DNA of 64,000 nt. Origin: Azospirillaceae bacterium (GTDB lineage: Bacteria; Pseudomonadota; Alphaproteobacteria; Azospirillales; Azospirillaceae). The position numbers were made by a program, and so were the translations under genes. Each line of letters begins with the position of its first letter. The first letter of the stretch is position 1. Positions 56,256-64,000 of this stretch are shown here, one piece after another. The notes beneath the pieces are model-generated. The model was not told the origin of the DNA, made no database searches, and was given only the letters and a program-made list of their open reading frames with translations. The stretch is taken from NCBI GenBank assembly GCA_035645145.1, contig DASQNC010000011.1:1-64000 (forward strand), in the 5' to 3' direction.

Positions 56256-57125
56256 TTAACCGGCGGTCCCGGTCGGCGTGCGCCGCGCCGCCCGGTGCCA
56301 GGGGATCGGAATCGGGCGTGCCGCCTGCTCGTCCCGCCGCGTGGCGGAGATGTCGATCTCGATGCGGGCGAGCGCCTTGCGCAGTTCGTGAATGGCGTCG
56401 TTCAGTTGCTGGATGCTCTGCTCACCCGAATGCTGGCGCCACGTCCGGTAGGCGGCCAGGGTCGCCCGCGCGGTTTCGCGCAGGCGGCCTTCCACCGCAT
56501 CCACGGGGGCCGGTTCGGTCCGTCCCGCCGGCGACCCGCCGGGACGCGGGGGGGCCTCGCTCGCAGGCTGGCCCGCAGGAGCCGCGGCAACGCCTGCCGG
56601 CTGGGTTGCAGGGGCCGTTGCAACGGGCGCGGGCGCCGGAGTGGGGACCGGCGCTGGAGCCGTCGAGGGCGCGGACACCGAACGCAGGCCGATTTGCCCG
56701 GTGATGCGGGTGTGCGGTGCCGGGGTGTTTGGGGCCGGCGCAGCAACGGCCGCCGGACGTGCAGGCGGAGTGGGTGTTGCTTCCGCGCTGGGCGAAGCCG
56801 TCGCGACGGGGGCCACGGGCTCATTGGCCACGGGCTCATTGGCCCCGGGTTCATTGGCCGGGGGTTCATTGGCCGGGGACGGTGCCTCGGTGGCCTCGGA
56901 CCCGGGTCCGGCCGCTTCGGCCTTCTTCAAAATGTACGAGATTGCGCTGGGCGTGCAGTCGAACTCGCGTGCGATGGCGGACAGCGTGGCCCCCGCACGA
57001 TGCATTTCGACGATCCGCGGCCAAGCGGACTGTGGGATGCGGCCGCGACGCTTCGGCTGGTCCCCCTCTGCCTCAGGGACGCTCTTATGAATGTCGCTCG
57101 GCTGCCAGGTATCGGAGGGGCTCAT
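56256..57125 (-). CDS. helix-turn-helix protein with Pro/Ala-rich linker
   Basis: A 289-residue protein. An HTH lies near the N-terminus (RIPQSAWPRIVEMHRAGATL then SAIAREFDCTPSAISYILKK, about residues 27-67), recalling resolvase or MarR-like recognition helices. A ~150-residue Ala/Pro-rich linker includes four ANEPx pentapeptide repeats. The C-terminal ~90 residues are helical (GRLRETARATLAAYRTWRQH, QLNDAIHELRKALARIEIDI). Start at 57125 preferred; a longer frame lacks support. Target unknown; Azospirillaceae-like. Confidence 0.65.
   Translation of the reverse strand: MSPSDTWQPSDIHKSVPEAEGDQPKRRGRIPQSAWPRIVEMHRAGATLSAIAREFDCTPSAISYILKKAEAAGPGSEATEAPSPANEPPANEPGANEPVANEPVAPVATASPSAEATPTPPARPAAVAAPAPNTPAPHTRITGQIGLRSVSAPSTAPAPVPTPAPAPVATAPATQPAGVAAAPAGQPASEAPPRPGGSPAGRTEPAPVDAVEGRLRETARATLAAYRTWRQHSGEQSIQQLNDAIHELRKALARIEIDISATRRDEQAARPIPIPWHRAARRTPTGTAG
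56816..56875. repeat. 15-bp tandem repeat inside HTH gene
   Basis: Four head-to-tail 15-base units sharing TCATTGGCC (at 56821, 56836, 56851 and 56866), encoding ANEPx on the minus strand. In-frame unit length means copy number can change without frameshift. Confidence 0.8.
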
Positions 57126-57387
57126 CGGATCTCGCGTCGACTTGATGGATTTCAAAAAGCACCACGCGCGCGCTCCCTGAGGATCGCGCCACCGGTCGCA
57201 CCGTCTTCGGGGGGCCTGCGACCGCAAATAATGGTGATTGCGTAAGATTACCAGTGCTGTCGTTCGGCGAAAACCGAATTCCACCCTTTCCGCGCGACTG
57301 TCCGGGGGGCGCGGCTTTCAAATGCCGTTCCGGCGCAGTTCCGACCGGCGCGCGCACGTTGAAGCGGTGCGCCCCGGATTGTCGGGA

Positions 57388-58839
57388 CTACCCCTGTGGA
57401 TAGCGCCCGTCCAGGCAACGCGCGAGGTCGGGCAACGGGCGGGCCAACTCGGGTCGGCCGGACATCCAGGCCTCCAACGCCGCCGCCGCGGCCAGGACGA
57501 AGCGGTCCGCACCCTTGGGGCCGCAGACCTGGATTCCGAATGGCATGCCTGTCGGATCGTGGCCGCAGGGAATGCTGACGACGGGACTCGCGGTCAATGT
57601 GAGACCCCAGGTGAGGCCGACCCACTCGATGTAGGTCCGCATCCGCACGCCGTCGATCTCGGTCACGTATTCGGTCGTCTTGTCGAACGGGGGGACCGCG
57701 ACCGTCGGGCAGATCAGCAGGTCGATGTCGTTGAACAGGGTTTGGAACGACCGGAACAGGCGTGTGTGCGCCTTCTCCGCCTCGACCACCTGCGGCAGCG
57801 TCAATCCCCGGCCCAGGCGGACGTTCTCGTGGACGCGGGGACCGACGAGGTGGGGGGTCTTGTCCACCCGTTCGGCATGGGCGCCGACGAACGCGGCCCC
57901 GCGCAGCGTCTCGAACGTTTCGCGGGCCCGGTCCAAGGGCGGCTTGACCTCCGCCATCGACCGGAACGCCGTCTTCAACGCCGCCATGCGGGCGGCGAAG
58001 GTGTCCCGGATCCGCGGGTCCACGGGATGGAAGCCGAGGTCCGCCGTGATCCCCACCCGCAGCCGACCCAGGTCGACGGCGGGCAGGGGCCAGATATCGC
58101 CCGGTCCAAGGTTCCTTGCGATCGGGTCGCCCGGATCGTCGCCCACCATCTGCGCGAACAGCAGGGCGGCATCGGCCGCCGTCCGCGCCATCGGCCCCTC
58201 GACGTTGAGCGGCGACCAGCCGCGCAGTTTCCGGCTGTCCGGCACGCTGCCGGGCGACGGCCGGAATCCGGTCACGCCGCAGAAGGCCGCCGGTGTGCGC
58301 AGGGATCCCCCGACGTCCGATCCGGTGGCCAGCGCCACCATTCCCGCCGCCAGCGCCGCGGCCGAGCCGCCGGACGAGCCGCTCGACGTTTTCGCGGGAT
58401 CGTGCGGGTTCCCCGTCATGCCGTAGACGGCGTTCGTGGTGACCGCTCCGGCGCCGAATTCCGGCGTGTTGGTCTTGCCCAGCACCACGGCACCGGCCCG
58501 GCGCAGGCGGGCGACGATCGGGTCGTCGCGCGCCGGGACATGGTCCTTGAACAGGAGCGAGCCCCAGGTGGTGCGCAGTCCCGCCGTTTCGGTCAGGTCC
58601 TTCACGCCCAGCGGCAGGCCGTGCAGCGGGCCCAGCTCGTCGCCGTCCAAAACCGCCTTCTCGGCCGCCTTGGCCGCTTCCCGGGCCCGCGCGTCGTCGC
58701 GGGCGACGATGGCGTTGATGGCGCCGTTGCAACGGTCGATCCGGGCGATGCACGCGTCCAGCAGTTCGACCGGCGACAGGTCCTTGCGGCCGATCAGGCG
58801 CCGGGCCTCGACGGCGGGGAGGTCTGCGGGATCCGTCAT
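57388..58839 (-). CDS. amidase (amidase-signature family)
   Basis: A 483-residue amidase. Catalytic Lys in HGLPLGVKDLTETAG, cis-Ser in KTSSGSSGGSAAALAAGM and nucleophile Ser in GSDVGGSLRTPAAFCG. It is not GatA by context or length. Start overlaps the stop of the alpha/beta hydrolase (58836-58839); GGAGGA precedes it. Substrate unknown; the pair may act on one amide/ester compound. Confidence 0.9.
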   Translation of the reverse strand: MTDPADLPAVEARRLIGRKDLSPVELLDACIARIDRCNGAINAIVARDDARAREAAKAAEKAVLDGDELGPLHGLPLGVKDLTETAGLRTTWGSLLFKDHVPARDDPIVARLRRAGAVVLGKTNTPEFGAGAVTTNAVYGMTGNPHDPAKTSSGSSGGSAAALAAGMVALATGSDVGGSLRTPAAFCGVTGFRPSPGSVPDSRKLRGWSPLNVEGPMARTAADAALLFAQMVGDDPGDPIARNLGPGDIWPLPAVDLGRLRVGITADLGFHPVDPRIRDTFAARMAALKTAFRSMAEVKPPLDRARETFETLRGAAFVGAHAERVDKTPHLVGPRVHENVRLGRGLTLPQVVEAEKAHTRLFRSFQTLFNDIDLLICPTVAVPPFDKTTEYVTEIDGVRMRTYIEWVGLTWGLTLTASPVVSIPCGHDPTGMPFGIQVCGPKGADRFVLAAAAALEAWMSGRPELARPLPDLARCLDGRYPQG

Positions 58840-59639
58840 CGACGGTCCTCCAATTCCTTGAGGAACGCGGCCATGGCCGGCAGGACCACATCCGCCCGTT
58901 CCCGATGGGGCGTGTGCCCGCAGTCCGGGACCAGGAACGTCCGCGCGGGGCCGGACACCTGCGCCGCGATGGCCTCGACCTGCGCGGGCGTGCCGTATTC
59001 ATCGCGGTCGCCCTGGATGACCAGGATCGGGCACGCGACTTGCGGCAGCAGGGCTTCGATGTTCCAGTCCCGGAACGGCGGCGAGAGCCACGTGTCCGCC
59101 CAGGCATGGAAAACATGGTCCACGTCGTCGTGGTACCGCGCCAGCCGGTCCCGCAGCGGCGTCGTCCGGTAGGCCGCGACGGCATCGCGGATGCCCGCGA
59201 GCGTGACATCCTCCACGAACACGTGGGCGGCCTCCACGATCAGGCCCGTGGGCGGGCGTGCGGCGCCGGCGGCGTGGGCGGCATGGATCAGCGCGATGGA
59301 TCCGCCATCGCTGTGGCCGACCAGGACAGGGCGTTCGATCCCCAACCGGTCCAGAAGCTCCGGAAGAACGCCCAACGCTTCGCGGTGCAGATAGTCGAGC
59401 CCGCGCGGGCCGGACGGCGGTTCGGACCGGCCGTAGCCCTGGCGGGAATAGACGATGGCCTCGCCGCCGGTGGCCGCAGCCAGTTTCCCCGGCGTGTCGC
59501 GCCACAATCCGATGGAACCGAGCCCTTCGTGCAGGAACACCATCGGCGGCGCGCCTGGGCGCGTGGCCGGAAACCGCCGGACCTCCAGGCGCCGCCCGCC
59601 GGCTTCGACGAAACCGTCGATGGGAGTTGGGATCTGCAT
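58836..59639 (-). CDS. alpha/beta hydrolase
   Basis: A 267-residue cytoplasmic hydrolase. Oxyanion loop FLHEGLGSIGLW, nucleophile Ser in LVGHSDGGSIAL, Asp in IQGDRDEYG, His in DCGHTPHRER. Start at 59639 (MQIPTPIDGF) is weakly supported. Coupled to the amidase by a four-base overlap. Confidence 0.88.
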   Translation of the reverse strand: MQIPTPIDGFVEAGGRRLEVRRFPATRPGAPPMVFLHEGLGSIGLWRDTPGKLAAATGGEAIVYSRQGYGRSEPPSGPRGLDYLHREALGVLPELLDRLGIERPVLVGHSDGGSIALIHAAHAAGAARPPTGLIVEAAHVFVEDVTLAGIRDAVAAYRTTPLRDRLARYHDDVDHVFHAWADTWLSPPFRDWNIEALLPQVACPILVIQGDRDEYGTPAQVEAIAAQVSGPARTFLVPDCGHTPHRERADVVLPAMAAFLKELEDRR

Positions 59640-59864
59640 GGGGCCGAGCTTCGGGGACCCCGGCGCCCGATGCAAGCGGACAAGCAGCGGAAAGCCCCCG
59701 GATGTGGAGAACCGGCGACATGCTGCCTCAGGGCGGCCGGATACCGTCCGGCCCGTTGTCCGGAGGCGGTCGATCATGCAGATTACCCCTGCCCTCAAGC
59801 GGCCCGCACCCCGTACACGTCCCCGCGCGCCGCGGGCTTCCCAAGACCCCACGAGACGAAAACC

Positions 59865-60464
59865 ATGTCCGACCAGACAGCCCGTCCTTCTCGTCCCGGC
59901 CGTGCACGTCCTGGAACCCGGGTCGCCGCCGCGGTGGCCCTGTGCGCGATGGTGTCCGCGGGCGTCGCCCAGGCCAAGGAAGCGTGTTTCACAAAGGCCG
60001 AGTTCGAGGCCGAGCAGGCGATCCGTCTGCACACCGAACTCATGGTCGTCGGCCTGACCTGCCGGACACCGGGCAGCGGCGACGTCCTGTTCCACAACTA
60101 CCGCGATTTCACGAACCGCCACCGCGAACAGATCATCCGGTGGGAGAAGACCCTGATCTCGTTCTTCCAGAAGAACGAGAAGGGCAATGCCACCCGACGG
60201 CTGGACACCATGCGGACCGAGGTGGCGAACGAGATCTCCCGGCGGGCCGTTCTGATGAGTCCCGTACGCTTCTGCGAAACCATGGTCCCCGGGGCGACCG
60301 AGGCGGTGAAGCTGTCCCGCGAGGATCTGCTGAAGCGCGTCGGGAATTACTCGGGTGCCGGAAACCTGCGCCTGTCCTCGCGTCCGCTGTGCGAACCGCA
60401 GCGGCTCGAAACCCTCGCGCCCGAGGCGGTCGCCACCAACCTGAAAGTCGTGAGCCTGCCCTGA
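59865..60464 (+). CDS. exported hypothetical protein
   Basis: A 199-residue protein with an Arg/Pro-rich lead and a hydrophobic signal (RVAAAVALCAMVSAGVAQA; cleavage after AQA). The mature part is mostly helical with four Cys (EACFTK, LTCRTP, FCETM, LCEPQ) that could form two disulfides. The stop overlaps the azlC start (ATG at 60464). Function unknown. Confidence 0.65.
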   Translation: MSDQTARPSRPGRARPGTRVAAAVALCAMVSAGVAQAKEACFTKAEFEAEQAIRLHTELMVVGLTCRTPGSGDVLFHNYRDFTNRHREQIIRWEKTLISFFQKNEKGNATRRLDTMRTEVANEISRRAVLMSPVRFCETMVPGATEAVKLSREDLLKRVGNYSGAGNLRLSSRPLCEPQRLETLAPEAVATNLKVVSLP

Positions 60465-61213
60465 TGGGCACGGGCGGCGCGGAGTCCACCGCAAGCGCCC
60501 GCCGGGCTGTCATTGCCGGTGCGGTCCGCGAAGCGGCGGGGCTGCCGTCGCTGGTGTTGGGGGCCAGCTATCTCGGCTTCGGCTCCGTGGTGCATCAGAG
60601 CGGATTGGACGTCTGGCACGGGCTTGTGTCCACGCTGACGGCCTGGGCGTTGCCGGGCCAGATCGCGGCCATCGAGCTCTATGCCACCGGCGCGTCGCTG
60701 GCGGTGATCGCACTGGCGGTGGCGCTGACCAACGCGCGGCTGTTTCCGATGACCGTGTCGCTGATGCCCCGGTTGCGCCATCCCGGACTGCCGCGCTGGC
60801 GCATGTATCTCTACGCCCATCTGGTGGCGGTCACCGGATGGGCGTTCGCCATGCGGCGGGCCCCCGCACTGCCGGTGGAGCACAGGGCGGCGTACTTCGT
60901 GGCCTTCGCCGGAACCATCTGGGCCGCGTCGCTCGTGTGCACGGTGGTCGGGTTCCTGCTCGCCGGGTCGGTGCCGGGACCGGTCGCACTCGGCCTCGTC
61001 TTCCTCAACCCGATCTATTTCATGCTGGTGTTCGCGGCCGATGCCCGCGGTGCCGCGCGGATCCTGTCGCTGGTGCTGGGGGCGGCGCTGGGTCCGCCGC
61101 TGCACGCCCTTTCGCCCGGCTGGGGCCTGATGGTCACGGGTCTGGTCGCCGGATCCCTGGCGTTCGCGGCCGGACGCGTCGGTGCCGGCCGCGGCGGTAA
61201 CGGTGGGGGGTAA
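60464..61213 (+). CDS. azlC: AzlC family branched-chain amino acid exporter, large subunit
   Basis: A 249-residue membrane protein with about eight helices. Early segment AGLPSLVLGASYLGFGSVVH and VSTLTAWALPGQIAAIELYA fit AzlC/YgaZ, the large subunit of branched-chain amino acid or azaleucine exporters. ATG overlaps the exported protein stop by one base; azlD follows immediately. Substrate not confirmed by sequence. Confidence 0.85.
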   Translation: MGTGGAESTASARRAVIAGAVREAAGLPSLVLGASYLGFGSVVHQSGLDVWHGLVSTLTAWALPGQIAAIELYATGASLAVIALAVALTNARLFPMTVSLMPRLRHPGLPRWRMYLYAHLVAVTGWAFAMRRAPALPVEHRAAYFVAFAGTIWAASLVCTVVGFLLAGSVPGPVALGLVFLNPIYFMLVFAADARGAARILSLVLGAALGPPLHALSPGWGLMVTGLVAGSLAFAAGRVGAGRGGNGGG

Positions 61214-61214
61214 C

Positions 61215-61553
61215 GTGGGCACCGTGGACACGGCGATCTGGGGGATGCTGGTCGTCGGGGCCGCGGTCACCTACGCGTGGCGGGCGCTGGGGGTTGCCCT
61301 GTCGGGACGGATCAACCCGGACGGGCCCGTCATCGTCTGGGTCGCGTGCGTGGCCTACGCGCTCCTGGCCGGGCTCGTCGCCCGCATGATCGTCCTGCCC
61401 TATGGCGCGCTGGCGTCCGTCGACCTGTGGATCCGGCTGGGTGCGTCGGCCATCGGCCTCGGCGTGTTCTACGCCACCCGACGAAACATCCTGGCGGGTG
61501 TCCTCGCCGGGATTGGCACGCTCGCGGCGCTGGTGTCCGCGACCGCGCCGTAA
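61215..61553 (+). CDS. azlD: AzlD family transporter small subunit
   Basis: A 112-residue protein with about four helices, VTYAWRALGVALSGRINPDG near the N-terminus being the YgaH/AzlD signature (TYxxR). GTG at 61215, one base after the azlC stop, has GGGGGG upstream; other in-frame GTGs exist. Partner of AzlC. Confidence 0.85.
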   Translation: MGTVDTAIWGMLVVGAAVTYAWRALGVALSGRINPDGPVIVWVACVAYALLAGLVARMIVLPYGALASVDLWIRLGASAIGLGVFYATRRNILAGVLAGIGTLAALVSATAP

Positions 61554-61608
61554 AAAGCACGGTGGATCCGGGGACGGGGCGGCTCCGCGGCCTGATTGGC
61601 ACGGGGGG

Positions 61609-62436
61609 TTAGAAACGCCGGTCGATCGACATGAAGACGCGCGGGTTGCAACCCATGCTGAGGCCCGAGCAGCTGTCCACCGACCCCTCGCTGTCACCGA
61701 CCTGGATGGACATGTTGAAGCCCAGCCATTCGCGGCTGAGGCTCAACGACCAGTCCATCCCGTCGCCGGGCGGGCCCTCGCGCATGCCGCTGCCACCCGG
61801 GGCTCCCGCGTCGGGGCGGCTGGTGTCCGTCCATTGGTATCCGATGCGCGCACCCAGGGTGAACGACATCGGCAGGGCAATGTTGGCGCCGCCCTGAAGA
61901 TAGGTTGCACGGCCGGCGGCCTCGCCCAGGTCGGGGACGACCGAGCCGGCCCCGAAGAAGGTGATCGGTCCGAAGTTGTAGCCCAGTGTCAGTTGGCCCA
62001 GCGGAACGGCCGTGTCCAACGATGGCGAGGTGGCGGTCAGGGGCAGGGATCCCAGGCTGAAATCCCACAGGACGCCCCCGGCCTGACCACCTGTTCGCCC
62101 CAGCGTCTGCGGGCCGTGCATCGTCAGCCCCGGTGACGGCGCCGGCACCGGGGACGAGCCGGCCGCGGGCAACGTCGCCCAGGAACCGCCCCGCAGAATG
62201 TCGAAGGCCGGCGGAACCGCGAGGGCGGGTCCGGGTGCGGAGGCGTCGCCGATCGCGTCGCCGCCGACCGCGAACTGGTTGAGCGGCGCGGCCGGATCGG
62301 CTTGGGCCTGGATCACATCGGCCGGGCGGGTCAGGCGGTCGAGTTGGGAAAATGCCGCTGCCGGTGGTGCCGCCATGGACACCGCCAATCCGCATGCGGC
62401 CGTCGCCTTCATGATAAGCCGAGATGGAACGGTCAC
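61609..62436 (-). CDS. TorF family putative porin (Gcw_chp-like)
   Basis: A 275-residue outer-membrane protein. GTG start with GGAGGAC upstream; signal sequence ends near AAAFS. After a Pro/Gly-rich stretch the C-terminal half has alternating beta segments (WDFSLGSLPLTA, FTLGARIGYQWTD, DWSLSLSREWLGFNMSIQVG) and two Cys (DSCSGLSMGC), ending in Phe (FMSIDRRF), as expected for a BAM substrate. Longer N-terminal region than the family norm. Confidence 0.75.
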   Translation of the reverse strand: MTVPSRLIMKATAACGLAVSMAAPPAAAFSQLDRLTRPADVIQAQADPAAPLNQFAVGGDAIGDASAPGPALAVPPAFDILRGGSWATLPAAGSSPVPAPSPGLTMHGPQTLGRTGGQAGGVLWDFSLGSLPLTATSPSLDTAVPLGQLTLGYNFGPITFFGAGSVVPDLGEAAGRATYLQGGANIALPMSFTLGARIGYQWTDTSRPDAGAPGGSGMREGPPGDGMDWSLSLSREWLGFNMSIQVGDSEGSVDSCSGLSMGCNPRVFMSIDRRF

Positions 62437-62549
62437 GACCGTCCTCCACGGAAAACCATTCCGACCGATTATACGGTGCTTCCTACCGATTAGATACCGT
62501 TACACAGCCTTCCGGTGGAGGTATCCCGGCCCGGCCGGCGGACGCGGGT

Positions 62550-62801
62550 TCAGGCCGGCGTGCGCGTGTCGGTCGACGGATGCCACCCCTTCGCGGTCTT
62601 CGTCAGTGGTTTGGACCCGGACCGCGCCTCGGACAGGATGCGTTCGGTTTCCGTGCAGACTTCCCGCCAGAAGGCCGCGGCGCGCTGATTGTTGGCGGCA
62701 ATGAATTCGACGAGCCGAGCGCGGCTGAGCCGTGCCGCGTCGCTGCCGCGTTCCTCGACCAGCCGCTTTGCGACCAGCAGTATGTCCAGATCGACTTTCA
62801 T
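62550..62801 (-). CDS. small hypothetical protein
   Basis: An 83-residue charged, largely helical protein (VDLDILLVAKRLVEERGSDA, LSRARLVEFIAANNQRAAAF) with a basic tail. No signal, membrane helix or known motif. 130 bases separate it from the upstream MBL-fold gene; start has no strong ribosome-binding site. Confidence 0.5.
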   Translation of the reverse strand: MKVDLDILLVAKRLVEERGSDAARLSRARLVEFIAANNQRAAAFWREVCTETERILSEARSGSKPLTKTAKGWHPSTDTRTPA

Positions 62802-62931
62802 GCCGCGACAAACGTATCCCGTTCAGCTTTGTTCCCGTGACTGTCGTTGGTGGTAGACAGCCGTTTCTGGAGGTGTGCCATCGAAGGTTGCGCACCTGCC
62901 CCGTTTCCGCATGGGGCTGGGGGCTGCCTGG

Positions 62932-63972
62932 TCAGGAACGACGGCGTTCGAACCGCCAGACATCCGCGTCGTCGACGACGCGGACGAGGTCTCCGCGGCG
63001 GACCAGGCGGTTCAGGTGGGCCAGGGTTTCGCCCACGGCAAAGGCGGACTGGTGGACGTCGAGATCCCGGCGGAACAGCACCCCCATGATGTCGGCCACC
63101 GAGCGCGGGTGGTCGCAGGCCGCCAGCGCATCGGCAAGCCGGTCGTCGTGGTGGGCCGCAAGGGCTTTGCGCCGGGGGTGCAGCCCGCGGAACGGGCGTC
63201 CGTGCGAGGGCAGCACCAACGTGTCCTCGGGCAGGTCCGCGAACCGTTCCAGCGAGGCGACGAAGTCCGCCAGCGGATCGCCGTTGGGTTCCTGGGGCCA
63301 GACGCTGACGTTGGGGGTGATGGAGGGCAGGATCTGGTCGGCCGCGATCAGCACCCGCCCGTCCTCCGCGTAAAGGCAGAGCATTTCCGGCGCATGGCCG
63401 GACCCGGTGATCACGCGCCATTTGCGGCCGCCCACGTGGAAGGAGTCGCCGTGGCGCAGCCGTTCGAAGCGGGGCGGGATCGGGGAGACGCCGCGGGCAT
63501 AGGCATTGCCGCGGCCACTGATGGCATCCCTCAGGTCCGGTGCCAGACCGCAGCGCCCGTAGAAGTCCCGTTGCAGGGTGCGGGCGTCCTCGTCGGTCTC
63601 GCGCAACAGCATGCGGGCGAACGCCCATTCCGCCAGGCTGGCGTGCAGTTCGATCCCGTGCATGCCGGCCAGCCAGCCGGCCGCCCCCATGTGGTCGGGG
63701 TGGAAATGGGTGACCAGGAGGCGCGACAGGCCACGCCCGCCCAGGCCGTCCGCGAACACCCGCCGCCATGCCTCCTGCGTGCGGTTGCTGTTCAGCCCGG
63801 CATCGACCGCCAGCCACCCGCCCTCGTCCTCCAGCAGCCACACGTTGACATGGTTGAGGGCGAAGGGCAGGGGCATCCGCACCCACAGGATGCCCGGGGC
63901 GACCGGCATCACGTCACCCTCGTGCGGGATATCCGCAAACGGGTGGTCGAGGGTGGGGTCCTGGATGGCCAT
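62932..63972 (-). CDS. MBL-fold metallo-hydrolase
   Basis: A 346-residue metallo-beta-lactamase-fold enzyme. Zinc ligands: HFHPDH in LLVTHFHPDHMGAA (HxHxDH), His in ITGSGHAPEML, Asp in LIAADQILP, His in VLPSHGRPF. The C-terminal ~60 residues form a winged-helix-like LACTB2 domain (SVADIMGVLFRRDLDVHQ, LNRLVRRGDLV). Substrate unknown. Start at 63972, near the window edge. Confidence 0.92.
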   Translation of the reverse strand: MAIQDPTLDHPFADIPHEGDVMPVAPGILWVRMPLPFALNHVNVWLLEDEGGWLAVDAGLNSNRTQEAWRRVFADGLGGRGLSRLLVTHFHPDHMGAAGWLAGMHGIELHASLAEWAFARMLLRETDEDARTLQRDFYGRCGLAPDLRDAISGRGNAYARGVSPIPPRFERLRHGDSFHVGGRKWRVITGSGHAPEMLCLYAEDGRVLIAADQILPSITPNVSVWPQEPNGDPLADFVASLERFADLPEDTLVLPSHGRPFRGLHPRRKALAAHHDDRLADALAACDHPRSVADIMGVLFRRDLDVHQSAFAVGETLAHLNRLVRRGDLVRVVDDADVWRFERRRS

Positions 63973-64000
63973 GATCGTTTCGGGTCCGGCGGCTCGGGGC

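Noticed and set aside
56816-56875. CRISPR-like array
   Set aside because: Only four 15-base head-to-tail units with no spacers; they are in-frame coding repeats.

Overview
The window is protein-dense, high-G+C alphaproteobacterial DNA with about 60 genes, no tRNA or rRNA gene, no CRISPR array, and no transposase or phage gene. It appears to be built from two blocks. Block A (1 to about 47.5 kb) looks like a Hyphomicrobiales genome of the Methylobacteriaceae/Microvirga kind: DivK, an EipB (DUF1849) envelope protein, a multi-PAS HWE-type kinase, dinB with an N-terminal zinc ribbon, ClpA and TopA with Lys/Ala-rich tails, and two dispersed palindromic repeats. Block B (about 47.6 to 64 kb) looks by eye even richer in G+C and reads like Azospirillaceae/Rhodospirillales: rsmB, tandem GNATs, guaA, kynA, a baeRF protein, AzlCD and a TorF-type porin. 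The change falls between guaB and rsmB. It could be a real rearrangement or transfer, or a chimeric assembly join, and this is unresolved.

Layout of block A: 3' end of clpA with a small membrane protein and terminator; PAS/HWE kinase; FMN reductase; RidA-GDPD-GNAT operon (minus); eipB; DUF3572-dinB (minus); divK; a candidate sRNA with a CCTCCT apical loop; adenine deaminase; alpha/beta hydrolase; FUSC exporter; a run of very small genes (zinc ribbon, SPW protein, glutaredoxin-like, two single-TM proteins) leading to a response regulator coupled to an SGNH hydrolase; a Tyr-rich exported protein; rpmG; rnr-DUF983-NUDIX operon; VOC protein; parE; MgtC family; topA; aidB-like; pyrB with a metal-site-deficient pyrC homologue; plsY; dprA; AEC transporter; arfB; epmA-epmB divergent from efp; aminotransferase; ppx/gppA-rlmE; sugar dehydrogenase; Tat-exported dienelactone hydrolase; DHA2 exporter; guaB.

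Layout of block B: rsmB; a possible 14-codon leader coupled to two GNATs; guaA; glutathione S-transferase; a small one-TM protein preceded by two head-to-head LexA-type boxes (GAAC-N7-GAAC and GTTC-N7-GTTC); an uncharacterised Cys-rich protein with kynA; baeRF protein; an HTH protein with a low-complexity linker; hydrolase-amidase pair; exported protein with azlC-azlD; TorF-like porin; a small hypothetical; MBL-fold hydrolase.

Functional themes: nucleotide metabolism (pyrB/C', ade, guaB, guaA), translation and ribosome quality (efp/epmAB, arfB, rlmE, rsmB, rpmG, rnr, baeRF), and topology, repair and stress (parE, topA, dinB, dprA, aidB-like). The most promising uncharacterised unit is the LexA-box/small membrane protein locus near 53.1 kb, which resembles the arrangement of SOS-induced division inhibitors such as Caulobacter SidA and DidA.
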